A stretch of 64,000 bases of DNA, from NCBI GenBank assembly GCA_937906945.1, contig CALCUE010000045.1:1-64000 (forward strand). Direction: 5' to 3'. This document shows positions 16,492-25,132 of this stretch, in pieces. Source of the stretch: an uncultured Clostridia bacterium. GTDB lineage: Bacteria; Bacillota; Clostridia; Oscillospirales; Ruminococcaceae. The translations under genes and the position numbers were made by a program. The stretch's first letter is position 1. The number at the start of each line of letters is the position of its first letter. The notes beneath the pieces are model-generated. The model worked only from the letters and a program-made list of their open reading frames with translations. It had not been told where the DNA came from and did not search any database.

Positions 16492-16755
16492 TTGAAAAAA
16501 ATACCGATGAGAATGTGCACCGGCTGCGGCGAAATGAAACCGAAGCGGGAACTCATCCGGGTGGTCAAAAGCCCGGAAGGACAGATCTCTTTGGACCGGA
16601 CCGGACGGTCGCCCGGCAGAGGCGCTTACGTCTGCCCCAATGAGGAATGCCTCAAAAAGGCGAGAAAGACCAAGCGGCTCGAGCGGGTTTTCGCCGCGGC
16701 GATCCCGGACGAGGTTTACGACGCGCTGGAAAAGGAGCTTTCGGATGGAGAGTAA
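16492..16755 (+). CDS. ylxR: YlxR/RnpM family RNA-binding protein
   Basis: The 87-residue product has the family core RMCTGCGEMKPKRELIR near its start and GRGAYVCP...CLKKARK. YlxR (RnpM) has been shown in Firmicutes to bind the RNase P RNA. The TTG at 16492 follows AAAGGAG; the ATG at 16507 lacks a site. The gene lies between nusA and ylxQ as in most Bacillota and overlaps ylxQ by 11 bases. Confidence 0.93.
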   Translation: MKKIPMRMCTGCGEMKPKRELIRVVKSPEGQISLDRTGRSPGRGAYVCPNEECLKKARKTKRLERVFAAAIPDEVYDALEKELSDGE

Positions 16756-17059
16756 ACTTTTGGGAAGCCTGGGGCTCTGCCGGAAAGCCGGAAAGCTTGC
16801 GGCGGGTTTTGATGCCGTCAAGGACGGGATCACGGAAAAGACCGTCGGGCTGGTGCTTCTGGCGTCGGACTGTTCCGAACGGACGGTCCGGGAGATCGGA
16901 CGGATCGCCGGAGAGAACGGGATCGAAACGGTTTCTCTTCCGCTTTCCATGGACGAGATCCATTTCACCCTCGGAAAACGCTGCGGCGTTTTCGGAGTCA
17001 TGGACCCGGGCTTTGAAAAAAAGTTCCGTTTGCTTCTTAACAGCGAAAACAACTTGTGA
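16745..17059 (+). CDS. ylxQ: YlxQ, L7Ae/L30e-family RNA-binding protein
   Basis: The 104-residue product has the L7Ae fold: LLGSLGLCRKAGKLAAGFD, the VLLASDCSERT strand-turn, and a C-terminal part with a reduced KRCGVFGVMD segment. Family members recognise kink-turn RNA; the cellular target of YlxQ is not settled. The ATG at 16745 lies inside the end of ylxR with GGAG-like sequence upstream, so translation is probably coupled. Confidence 0.9.
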   Translation: MESKLLGSLGLCRKAGKLAAGFDAVKDGITEKTVGLVLLASDCSERTVREIGRIAGENGIETVSLPLSMDEIHFTLGKRCGVFGVMDPGFEKKFRLLLNSENNL

Positions 17060-17081
17060 GTATTATGGAGGAATGGCATAG

Positions 17082-19997
17082 ATGATCGATAATATCAAAT
17101 ATAAAGCCGGAGACGTCGCGAAAGACTTGAAACTGCCTGTCAAAGACGTTCTGGATACCCTGGAAGAAAAATTCCCCGCGAAAAAAGCGCAGACAGCCCT
17201 TTCCGAAGAGGAACTGAACTACGTTTTCGAGCGGTTCACCAAACAGCATGAGGTAGCGAGCTTCGCGCCCTATTTCGCCATGGCCGGTCAGCCGAAAGAG
17301 GAGAAAAAACCGGAACCGAAGCCGGCGCCGAAGGCGGAGGAAAAGAAGCCCGCTCCGAAAGCCGAGAATAAACCGGCCCCCAAAGCGGAAGAAAAACCGG
17401 TGGCCCCGAAAGTTGAGGAAAAACCCGCTCCCAAAGCGGAAAGCAAACCGGCACCGAAAGCGGAAGAAAAACCCGCTCCCAAGGCCGAGAACAAACCGGC
17501 GGCTCCCAAAGCGGAGAACCGTCCGGCACCGAGGACCGACCGTCCGCAGAACAATCGTACCGACAAACCGGCCTTCCAGAAGAGCGACCGTCCGGCCTAT
17601 AACAATGACCGGAACGGCGACCGCCCGCAGGGCAACCGTACCGAAAGACCGGCTTTCCAGAAGAATGACCGTCCGGCCTATCAGGGCGGTGACAAACCGG
17701 CCTTCAACCGGGGCGATAAACCGGCTTACCAGAAGAACGACCGTCCGGCCTATCAGGGCGGCGACAAACCGGCTTTCAACCGTGGTGATAAACCGGCTTA
17801 CCAGAAGAACGACCGCCCGGCCTATCAGGGCGGCGACAAACCCGCTTTTAACCGGAACGACAAACCGGCCTTCCAGAAAAACGACCGGTTCGGCGGCGGT
17901 TTCGATAAGGGCTATGACAAGGATTCGGACAACGGTCGTGTGCGTCACGAGCCGAAAAAACCGGTGGAACGCAAACCCCGTCCGGCCAATATGCCGCCGA
18001 CGGAAAAACTGGCCGCCGGTGTGGCCCATGTCGATATGAGCGCCTCCACCATTGATCTGGATAAATACAATGAAAAATATGAGCAGATCGCTCCGGCGAC
18101 CTCTCTTTCCGACAACTACGCCAGCAAACAGAAGTTGACGCAGAAGTCCAAACAGCAGGGCAAACCCCAGAAGAACAAACGGGAACAGGAGCAGGAAAAA
18201 CTCAAAAAGCTCGAGATGGAGCGTCAGCGCCGTCAGAAGCTGGAGATCACCCTGCCGGACGAGATCACCGTCGGTGACCTCGCTCTGAAACTCAAGATCG
18301 CCGCCAGCGAGATCATCAAACGACTGATGATGCAGGGCGTCATGGCCTCCGTCAACGAGGTCATCGACTACGATACCGCCGCTTTGATTGCCATGGATAT
18401 CGGCGCGAAAGTCGAACACGAGGTCGTCGTCACCATTGAGGATCGCCTGATCGACGATTCCGAGGACGACGCCGAGAACCTCATCACCCGTGATCCGGTG
18501 GTCTGCGTCATGGGCCACGTTGACCACGGCAAGACCTCCATTCTGGACTATATCCGGAACGCCCACGTTGCCTCCGGCGAAGCCGGCGGTATCACTCAGC
18601 ATTTGGGCGCCTACCGTGTCACCACCGAAAGCGGCAGCAACATCACCTTCCTCGATACCCCCGGACACGAAGCCTTTACCGCCATGCGTGCCCGTGGCGC
18701 TCTCTGCACCGATATCGCCATTCTGGTCGTCGCCGCCGACGACGGCATCATGCCGCAGACGGTCGAGGCCATCAACCACGCCAAAGCCGCCGAGGTCTCC
18801 ATCATCGTCGCCATCAACAAGATCGATAAACCGGAAGCCAACCCCGAGCGGGTCAAACAGGGTCTCACCGAATACGGCCTCGTTCCCGAGGAATGGGGCG
18901 GCGACGTCATCTGCGTGCCCGTTTCCGCCAAGACCGGCGAAAACATTGATACCCTTCTGGAAATGATCACCCTGGTCGCCGAGGTCCGTGAGCTCAAAGC
19001 CAACCCGGACCGTATGGCCAAAGGTACCGTCATCGAGTCCCGGTTGGATAAAGGCCGTGGCCCTGTCGCCACCGTCCTTGTACAGAACGGTACTCTTCAT
19101 ACCGGTGACGTGGTCATCGCCGGTACCTCCGTCGGTAAGATCCGTGTTATGATCGACGACAAGGGCCGCCGCATTGACGAAGCCGGTCCTTCCATCCCGG
19201 TGGAGATCACCGGTCTGGACAGCGTTCCTACCGGCGGCGACACCTTCAACGCCGTCAAGGACGAGAAGCTGGCCCGTGAACTGGTCGCCCAGAGAGAATA
19301 TGAAGCCAAACAGGAGCAGTTCAAGGCTTACCAGAAGGTCACCCTTGACAACCTCTTCAGCCAGATCGCCGAAGGCGAGATCAAGGAGCTTCCGATCATC
19401 GTCAAAGCCGACGTACAGGGTTCCGTCGAGGCTGTCAAACAGTCTTTGGAGAAGCTTTCCAACGACGAAGTCCACGTCAAAGTCATCCACGGCGCCGTCG
19501 GCGCGGTCAACGAGTCCGACGTCATGCTGGCGCAGGTTTCCAACGCCATCATCGTCGGCTTCAACGTCCGTCCGGAACCGACCGCCCGTGACAACGCCAT
19601 CCGCGAAGGCGTCGATATCCGTCTTTACCGTATCATTTATGACGCCATCGAGGAGATCAAGGCCGCTATGACCGGTATGCTGGCGCCGAAATTCCGTGAC
19701 GTCGATCTCGGCCGTGCCGAGATCCGCCAGGTCTATAAGATCAGCAACGTCGGCACCGTTGCCGGCTGCTATGTCCTCGAGGGTAAGATCACCCGGAACG
19801 CCAACATCCGTGTTGTCCGTGACGGTATCATCATCGCCGACGACAAGCTTGACAGTCTGAAGCGCTTCAAGGACGACGTCAAAGAGGTCGCCCAGGGCTA
19901 TGAGTGCGGTATGGCGCTCACCAAATTCAACGATATCAAAGAGGGCGACGTTTTCGAGGCCTATATCGTTGAGGAATACCGTGAGGACGTGGAATAA
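17082..19997 (+). CDS. infB: Translation initiation factor IF-2
   Basis: IF-2 is the GTPase that brings fMet-tRNA to the 30S subunit. The 971-residue product has an IF2_N domain at the start, then about 250 residues of low complexity: PAPKAEEK repeats (about 70-145) and a 24-residue tandem repeat (about 194-265). A second IF2_N domain (ITVGDLALKLKI) is near 395. The G domain carries GHVDHGKTS near 477, DTPGHEAFT and NKIDKPEA, and the C-terminal domains follow. The stop codon overlaps the ATG of rbfA by one base. Confidence 0.98.
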   Translation: MIDNIKYKAGDVAKDLKLPVKDVLDTLEEKFPAKKAQTALSEEELNYVFERFTKQHEVASFAPYFAMAGQPKEEKKPEPKPAPKAEEKKPAPKAENKPAPKAEEKPVAPKVEEKPAPKAESKPAPKAEEKPAPKAENKPAAPKAENRPAPRTDRPQNNRTDKPAFQKSDRPAYNNDRNGDRPQGNRTERPAFQKNDRPAYQGGDKPAFNRGDKPAYQKNDRPAYQGGDKPAFNRGDKPAYQKNDRPAYQGGDKPAFNRNDKPAFQKNDRFGGGFDKGYDKDSDNGRVRHEPKKPVERKPRPANMPPTEKLAAGVAHVDMSASTIDLDKYNEKYEQIAPATSLSDNYASKQKLTQKSKQQGKPQKNKREQEQEKLKKLEMERQRRQKLEITLPDEITVGDLALKLKIAASEIIKRLMMQGVMASVNEVIDYDTAALIAMDIGAKVEHEVVVTIEDRLIDDSEDDAENLITRDPVVCVMGHVDHGKTSILDYIRNAHVASGEAGGITQHLGAYRVTTESGSNITFLDTPGHEAFTAMRARGALCTDIAILVVAADDGIMPQTVEAINHAKAAEVSIIVAINKIDKPEANPERVKQGLTEYGLVPEEWGGDVICVPVSAKTGENIDTLLEMITLVAEVRELKANPDRMAKGTVIESRLDKGRGPVATVLVQNGTLHTGDVVIAGTSVGKIRVMIDDKGRRIDEAGPSIPVEITGLDSVPTGGDTFNAVKDEKLARELVAQREYEAKQEQFKAYQKVTLDNLFSQIAEGEIKELPIIVKADVQGSVEAVKQSLEKLSNDEVHVKVIHGAVGAVNESDVMLAQVSNAIIVGFNVRPEPTARDNAIREGVDIRLYRIIYDAIEEIKAAMTGMLAPKFRDVDLGRAEIRQVYKISNVGTVAGCYVLEGKITRNANIRVVRDGIIIADDKLDSLKRFKDDVKEVAQGYECGMALTKFNDIKEGDVFEAYIVEEYREDVE
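17661..17876 (+). repeat. Three 72-bp tandem repeats inside infB
   Basis: Copies at 17661-17732, 17733-17804 and 17805-17876 each encode a 24-residue unit with the core KNDRPAYQGGDKPAFNR. They differ mostly at third codon positions, so the protein sequence is kept while the DNA has drifted. The third copy changes two residues. Confidence 0.9.
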
Positions 19998-20371
19998 TGG
20001 CAGGATTTAAGCTCAATCGAACCAGCGAGGACCTTCGGCGCGAGCTGATGGATATCCTCCGTAATATGAAAGACCCCCGGGTCTCCGGGGGCATGGTCAG
20101 CATCGTGCGCATCGAGCTGACCAACGATCTTTCCCACTGCAAAGTCTATATCAGCGCTCTGGAGGGCATGAATAAGGCCAAAGAGGCCACGAAAGTCCTC
20201 CAGAACGCCTCCGGCTTCATCCGCCGGGAAGTGATGCACCGCCTGGAGATGCGGAAGGTGCCGGAATTCCATTTCATTCCGGACGACTCCATCGAGCACA
20301 GCGCGGACATTCAGAAAATTCTGAACCAGATCGAGATCAAGGAGGCTCCTGCCGAGGAGCCGGAAGACTGA
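19997..20371 (+). CDS. rbfA: Ribosome-binding factor A
   Basis: RbfA is a 30S maturation and cold-response factor that binds near 16S helix 1. The 124-residue product has the family N-terminus (GFKLNRTSEDLRRELMDIL), VRIELTNDLSHCKVYIS and the FHFIPDDSIEHSADI segment. It overlaps the infB stop as TAATG, which implies coupling. It belongs to the nusA-infB operon. Confidence 0.96.
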   Translation: MAGFKLNRTSEDLRRELMDILRNMKDPRVSGGMVSIVRIELTNDLSHCKVYISALEGMNKAKEATKVLQNASGFIRREVMHRLEMRKVPEFHFIPDDSIEHSADIQKILNQIEIKEAPAEEPED

Positions 20372-20387
20372 AAAGGAGGAACGGCGC

Positions 20388-21356
20388 GTGGAACTTTCCG
20401 TAGCGGAATGTTGTGAAAAACTCCGTCAGATGGATGACGTCGTCATTCTTTGCCACCGGAACCCCGACGGCGACACGTTGGGGTCCGGCTTTGCCCTGCG
20501 CTATATTCTGGAACAGCTCGGAAAACGGAGCCGCATCGAGTGTAACGACGAGCTTCCGAACCAGTACCACTATATGTTCCCCATCCATGGGCCGGAGGAC
20601 TTCGAACCGAAATTCGTTGTCGCCGTCGATATCGCCGATGAAAAGCTGTTCGGGGAGAATCTGGAACAGTATAAAGGTAAGGTCGATCTTTGCATCGACC
20701 ACCACGGTTCCAACAAGCACTACGCCAAAGACTGGCTGGTAAGAAGCGACGCCGCGGCCTGCGCCGAGATCATCGAGGATATCTGCTACGGCTTTGAGGA
20801 CGTCATTCTGACGAAGCGCATCGCCGATTGCATCTATACCGGCGTTGCCACCGACACCGGGTGCTTCCGCTATTCCAACACCACCGGCCACAGCCATTCC
20901 GTCGCCGGAAGGATGATCAAAGCCGGATGCGATTTCGCCATGATCAACCGGGTGATGTTCGAGCTCAAATCCCCGTCCCGGATCGCCATGGAAAAAGAGG
21001 TCCTCAACACCATTGAGTACCATTTCAACAAGCAGTGCGCCCTGGTTTACATCACGCAGGACATGATGGAGCGCACCGGCGCTTTGGATTCGGAACTGGA
21101 AGGCATCGCCGCCATTCCGAGGCAGATCGAGGGCGTCGAAGTCGGCGTTACCATGCGGGAAGAAGCCAACGGCGAATTCAAGATCTCCCTTCGCACCGGC
21201 GATCTGGTGGACGCTAGCGTCATCGGCGCGCGGCTTAACGGCGGCGGTCATCGCTGCGCCGCCGGCTGCAACGTGGCCGGTGACCTTGACGAGGCGAAAA
21301 AAATCATTCTCGACGCGGTAAAACAAAGCCTTGTGCTTTCGGAGAACGAGAAATGA
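20388..21356 (+). CDS. nrnA: DHH/DHHA1 phosphoesterase, NrnA-type nanoRNase/pAp phosphatase
   Basis: NrnA degrades 2-5 nt RNAs and dephosphorylates pAp. The 322-residue product shows the DHH motifs: CHRNPDGDTLGS near residues 22-33, VAVDIAD near 80 and the DHH itself in CIDHHGSN near 104. The DHHA1 domain has the GGGHRCAAGC glycine-rich loop near 285. The start is GTG with AAAGGAGG before it. It overlaps truB by four bases, a common arrangement in this operon. Confidence 0.93.
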   Translation: MELSVAECCEKLRQMDDVVILCHRNPDGDTLGSGFALRYILEQLGKRSRIECNDELPNQYHYMFPIHGPEDFEPKFVVAVDIADEKLFGENLEQYKGKVDLCIDHHGSNKHYAKDWLVRSDAAACAEIIEDICYGFEDVILTKRIADCIYTGVATDTGCFRYSNTTGHSHSVAGRMIKAGCDFAMINRVMFELKSPSRIAMEKEVLNTIEYHFNKQCALVYITQDMMERTGALDSELEGIAAIPRQIEGVEVGVTMREEANGEFKISLRTGDLVDASVIGARLNGGGHRCAAGCNVAGDLDEAKKIILDAVKQSLVLSENEK

Positions 21357-22258
21357 ACGGGATCCTTCCCGTGGACAAACCGGCGACGTTCACGTCCTTC
21401 GACGTGATCGGAAAGCTCCGGGGCGTGACCCATACCCGAAAAATCGGCCACTCGGGGACGCTGGACCCGATGGCGACGGGCGTTCTGCCTCTTTTCTTCG
21501 GCGACGCGACGAAGGTCTGTTCCGTTCTTCCCGACGAGGACAAGACCTATGTTGCCGAGGCAAAATTCGGCGTCACGACGACGACGGAGGACATGACCGG
21601 CGAAATTCTGACCGAAACGAAGTCCCACGTCACCGAGGCGGCGTTCACGGCGCTCTTTCCGGATTTTATCGGTGAGATCGAACAGGTGCCGCCGATGGTC
21701 TCGGCGGTCAAGATCGGCGGAAAGCCCCTTTATGATCTGGCCCGGAAGGGGATCGAGATCGAGCGGCCTTCCCGGACGGTCGTCATTTATGACATTCGTC
21801 TTTTATCCTTTGACGAAAAAGCGCAGACGGCAAAGATCGAAGTTTTCTGCGGCAAGGGCACCTATATCCGGACACTTATTGCCGACATGGGGAAAAAACT
21901 GGGCTGCGGCGCTGCCATGGGGACTCTTCGCCGGACGAAAGCCGGCGGCTTTACGCTTTCGGACTGCCTGACGCTGGACGAAGTCATTGAGAAGATGGCC
22001 GACGGAACGCTGGAAAGTTTTCTGCTTCCCGTGGAGCGGCTTTTTGAGGATTGCCCGAAACTGATTTTGGACAACGCCTTTGATGAAAAGCTATACCGCA
22101 ACGGCGTGCCGCTGGAACTTCAGAAACGGGGTTTAGGCGGCGTTCCCGGAACGGTTGCCGTCTATAACAAAGCCGGCGAGCTTTTGGGACTTTCCGAAAT
22201 GGACGAAGAAAAAAACGAGCTTACGCTGATCAAACTCTTAAAATCTTATAACAAATAA
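21353..22258 (+). CDS. truB: tRNA pseudouridine(55) synthase
   Basis: TruB makes pseudouridine 55 in the T-loop of tRNAs. In the 301-residue product GILPVDKPATFTS and the catalytic GHSGTLDPMATGVL (Asp near residue 42) are intact, as are QVPPMVSAVKIGG and the GTYIRTL segment. The ATG overlaps the nrnA stop (ATGA). It ends the operon at a terminator; the ribF gene that usually follows in Bacillota is absent here. Confidence 0.97.
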   Translation: MNGILPVDKPATFTSFDVIGKLRGVTHTRKIGHSGTLDPMATGVLPLFFGDATKVCSVLPDEDKTYVAEAKFGVTTTTEDMTGEILTETKSHVTEAAFTALFPDFIGEIEQVPPMVSAVKIGGKPLYDLARKGIEIERPSRTVVIYDIRLLSFDEKAQTAKIEVFCGKGTYIRTLIADMGKKLGCGAAMGTLRRTKAGGFTLSDCLTLDEVIEKMADGTLESFLLPVERLFEDCPKLILDNAFDEKLYRNGVPLELQKRGLGGVPGTVAVYNKAGELLGLSEMDEEKNELTLIKLLKSYNK

Positions 22259-22298
22259 AAAAACCGACCGAAAAGCTTTCGGTCGGTTCGTTTTTTTA
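22258..22298. terminator. Bidirectional terminator between truB and hflX
   Basis: AAAAAAACCGACCGAAAG, a short turn and CTTTCGGTCGGTT form a 12-bp stem. An A-run and a T-run flank it. Confidence 0.85.
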
Positions 22299-22309
22299 TG
22301 GGAATTTTT

Positions 22310-23548
22310 TCAAATCTGATAGCTTTCGACCCGGTGAATAAGCTTTACGTCCACCAAAGCGTCGATTTTTATGCCGTCGGGGGTATATTCCTCGCTGAAG
22401 ACCCTGCCGTTTTCCCGCAAAAGAGCGGGGAGAGAGCCTTCGGTATAGGGAATCAGAAGGAGCATCCGCCGTTGGCTCGGCGGCAGCATTTTTTCGATTT
22501 TATGAAGCATTTCGTCCAGGCCTTCGCCGGTCACGGCGGAAACCAGAACGCAGTCGTCGGTGGCGATAGGGCGGGGGCCTTCGACCTTGTCGATTTTGTT
22601 GAGCACGTTGAGCATCGGCGTTTTGTCCGCGCCGAGACTTTGGAGCAGTTCCCGGGTGACGGCGGTCTGAGCGTCGGCTTCGCCGCTCGAAACGTCGCAG
22701 ACATTGAGCAGAAGGTCGGCCTGCACCGTTTCCTCCAGGGTGGATTTGAAGGCTTCGACCAGATGGTGGGGAAGGCGGCGGACAAAACCGACGGTATCAA
22801 TGAGCAGAATGCTCCGCCCGTCGGGAAGTTCCAAAGCCCGGGCCGTCGGGTCAAGGGTGGCGAAAAGCTTATCCTCCATCAGAACGCCGGCGTCGGTGAG
22901 ACGGTTGAGCAGCGTCGATTTGCCGACGTTGGTATAGCCGACGATGGCGGCGGTGACAACGCCCTCTTTTTTGCGGTGGTTCCGGATCAGTTCCCGGTTG
23001 GCAGAAAGCTCTTTGAGCTTTTCCTCCAACGACTCGATGCGGCGGCGAATGTGGCGGCGGTCGCTTTCCAGTTTGGATTCACCGGGACCGCGGGTGCCGA
23101 TCCCGCCGCCGAGACGGGAAAGGTTTTTGCCCATGCCTTCAAGCCGGGGCAGGCGGTATTTATATTGCGCCAGCTCCACCTGGAGCCGTCCGGCCCGGCT
23201 TTGAGCACGGGCGGCAAAGATATCCAGAATGAGCATGGTGCGGTCAATGACGCCGCAGCCGGTGGCTTCCTCGAGGTTCCGGATGTTGGCGGCGGTCAGC
23301 TCGTGGTCAAAAATCAGAAGGTCCACGTCCTCCGCCTCGACGAGAGCACGAATTTCCTCCAACTTGCCGCGGCCGATGAGGGTGGCACGGTCATATTCCG
23401 GGCGGCTCTGGATCACTTTGGCGACCACTTCGGCGCCGGCGGAAAGGGCCAGTTCCGCAAGTTCCTCAATGGAAACTTCGGCGTCCCATTCGCCGCAGTC
23501 GGCGGCGACCAGAATGGCGCGCTGTTTGCGTTCTTCGTTTTCAAACAT
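22310..23548 (-). CDS. hflX: Ribosome-associated GTPase HflX
   Basis: HflX binds the 50S subunit and splits stalled ribosomes under stress. The 412-residue product has the HflX N-terminal nucleotide-binding-like domain (ATLIGRGKLEEI, DLLIFDHELTAAN), then a coiled helical arm with GGGIGTRGPGESKLE. The G domain contains GYTNVGKST near residue 204, DTVGFV near 250 and NKID near 320. GGAGAA precedes the ATG. It is separated from the upstream nitroreductase gene by a terminator. Confidence 0.95.
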   Translation of the reverse strand: MFENEERKQRAILVAADCGEWDAEVSIEELAELALSAGAEVVAKVIQSRPEYDRATLIGRGKLEEIRALVEAEDVDLLIFDHELTAANIRNLEEATGCGVIDRTMLILDIFAARAQSRAGRLQVELAQYKYRLPRLEGMGKNLSRLGGGIGTRGPGESKLESDRRHIRRRIESLEEKLKELSANRELIRNHRKKEGVVTAAIVGYTNVGKSTLLNRLTDAGVLMEDKLFATLDPTARALELPDGRSILLIDTVGFVRRLPHHLVEAFKSTLEETVQADLLLNVCDVSSGEADAQTAVTRELLQSLGADKTPMLNVLNKIDKVEGPRPIATDDCVLVSAVTGEGLDEMLHKIEKMLPPSQRRMLLLIPYTEGSLPALLRENGRVFSEEYTPDGIKIDALVDVKLIHRVESYQI

Positions 23549-23565
23549 AAAATTCTCCTAAAAAG

Positions 23566-23592
23566 TCCCGCAGACCGAAGGGCCTGCGGGTC
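23566..23592 (-). terminator. Terminator after the nitroreductase gene
   Basis: Minus strand CCCGCAGG and CTGCGGG pair around a 9-base loop and run into TTTTT. Confidence 0.7.
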
Positions 23593-23603
23593 ATGGTCAG
23601 AAA

Positions 23604-24134
23604 TCAGCGGAGATAGGTGATCGTATCTTCCAGAGGACGGCGCTTTTTGGCGCGGATCTCGGGATCGGCCGGATAGCCGACGGCGACGATCAAAGCGATC
23701 TTTTTGGGGCTCGGGATGCGGAATTTCTCCTTGAGCTTTTCTTCGTTGAAGCAGCCGAGGATGCAGGTGCCGAGACCCTGTTCGGTGGCTTCGAGGCAGA
23801 AGTTCTCGAGCATGAGACCGATGTCGAAATGACGGAAATCCTTCCACGCGCCGGGAATGCTTGCCGGGATGTCGGCGTGTTCCTGGGTGACGATGACGAA
23901 GGCTTTGGCTTCGCCGACCCATTTGTTGACGGTTTCGGTGCGGATGAATTCGGCGGCGGTGGCCGTCGTTTCCGGCGTGTTGCAGACGAAGAAATGATAG
24001 GGCTGGGTGTTGCAGGCGGAAGGAGCCAGCGAAGCGGCGCTGATGCAGGCGACGAGCTTTTCGTCCTCCACCTTTTTATCGGCAAAATGGCGGCAGCTCT
24101 GGCGCTGCTGCATGATTTTTACAAGTTCGGTCAT
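23604..24134 (-). CDS. Nitroreductase-family FMN oxidoreductase
   Basis: The 176-residue product is a short flavin reductase of the NfsA/NfsB superfamily. RQSCRHF near residues 11-17 binds the FMN phosphate, LAPSACNTQPYHFFV is the second flavin contact, and GLGTCILGCFN matches the family glycine-cysteine turn. The physiological substrate cannot be told. AGGAGGAA precedes the ATG. It is monocistronic. Confidence 0.9.
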   Translation of the reverse strand: MTELVKIMQQRQSCRHFADKKVEDEKLVACISAASLAPSACNTQPYHFFVCNTPETTATAAEFIRTETVNKWVGEAKAFVIVTQEHADIPASIPGAWKDFRHFDIGLMLENFCLEATEQGLGTCILGCFNEEKLKEKFRIPSPKKIALIVAVGYPADPEIRAKKRRPLEDTITYLR

Positions 24135-24171
24135 GAAAATTCCTCCTTTTGGTTTTCAAGAGTCCTTATCC

Positions 24172-24200
24172 ATTGTAACACAAAGCGTTTCCGGTTGCAA
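24172..24200 (-). promoter_or_regulatory. Promoter of the nitroreductase gene
   Basis: Minus strand TTGCAA and TACAAT with a 17-bp spacer. Confidence 0.7.
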
Positions 24201-24211
24201 GAAGGGAAAAA

Positions 24212-25012
24212 TCAGGAGAGCATGATCTCCCGGGCCAGATCGCTGATCTCGGCGGTCTTGTGACTCGCGACAAAGTCGGAAGGGATCACGCCTTTGATGG
24301 TGAAATCGACGTCATGGCAACGCCAGAACGGGCTTTTCAGAACCTTTTCGGCACCGGAAATATGGGCGACGACCACCGGCGCTTCGCCCTTTTTGGCGAT
24401 CCGGAAGGCGCCGTGACGAAATTCCTGCAAGTTGCCGTCCTTCGTGATCCAGCCTTCGGGGAAAATGCCGATGGCGCAGGTGCCGTTTTGGAGAAACTCG
24501 CCGGCCTTGTTGATGGTGCGAAGGGCCTCGCGGTTGTTGTCCCGGTCCAGCGCCAGGCAGAGCGTTTTATAGAGAAATTCTTTCGCCAGCGGGTAGGAAT
24601 AGTTTTCTTTGCGGCTGATGAAGGCGATGTGATATTTTTGCAGAAGAACGATAGCGATGGCGGGATCGATCCACGAGATGTGGTTGGAAACCAGAAGAAA
24701 GCGGCAGTCCTTCGGCAAAAGTTCCTTCTGATGGAAATGAAAACGGACGTTGACGATTTTTAAGAACAGATAGGCCGTTTCCACGAGGACCCGGTAATAA
24801 AAGCGGTCCTGCTTATGGATGGGTTTGTCCGGATGGACAAAAAACGAAAGAAAAAGGCAGAACAGGAGGTGGCCGATGACAAAAAGATCGAACACCAGAA
24901 GACCGATGAGAATGGCTAAAATCCACCAATACCAGTGGGCGAAAAAGCCATAGGTCACCGCCGCCGAAAAAGCGATAAAAAGACTTAAGATCACAAAAAG
25001 ATAGTACAGCAT
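24212..25012 (-). CDS. Lysophospholipid acyltransferase (PlsC family)
   Basis: This membrane enzyme probably moves an acyl chain to lysophosphatidic acid or a related lipid. The 266-residue product has two or three N-terminal hydrophobic segments (1-55). The acyltransferase motif NHISWID (N-H-x4-D) lies near residue 110 and FPEGW near 187. I prefer ATG 25012 over a start at 25030 because a partial ribosome site (GTGAG) falls before it, though initiation looks weak. It stands alone between two other minus-strand genes. Confidence 0.85.
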   Translation of the reverse strand: MLYYLFVILSLFIAFSAAVTYGFFAHWYWWILAILIGLLVFDLFVIGHLLFCLFLSFFVHPDKPIHKQDRFYYRVLVETAYLFLKIVNVRFHFHQKELLPKDCRFLLVSNHISWIDPAIAIVLLQKYHIAFISRKENYSYPLAKEFLYKTLCLALDRDNNREALRTINKAGEFLQNGTCAIGIFPEGWITKDGNLQEFRHGAFRIAKKGEAPVVVAHISGAEKVLKSPFWRCHDVDFTIKGVIPSDFVASHKTAEISDLAREIMLS

Positions 25013-25044
25013 TTTCTCACCACAAAACAAAAATTCCCGCCTTT

Positions 25045-25073
25045 AGTATAACCAAAAAGCGGGAAAAAGTCAA
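25045..25073 (-). promoter_or_regulatory. Promoter of the acyltransferase gene
   Basis: Minus strand TTGACT and TATACT with a 17-bp spacer. Confidence 0.7.
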
Positions 25074-25085
25074 ATTGCGCAAAAA

Positions 25086-25118
25086 AAGACGGGGCCAAAA
25101 GCCCCGTCTTTTCTATTC
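25086..25118 (-). terminator. Terminator after the HAD lipoprotein gene
   Basis: AAGACGGGGC, a short loop and GCCCCGTCTT form the stem. On the minus strand a T-run follows. Confidence 0.8.
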
Positions 25119-25132
25119 TGAAAATTCAGAAA

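Noticed and set aside
17661..17876. Minisatellite or CRISPR array
   Set aside because: The repeats lie inside infB, in frame, with silent differences only.
17037..19490. Long open frame antisense to infB
   Set aside because: It is the complement of the IF-2 gene with no ribosome site and a repetitive product; the sense strand is certain.
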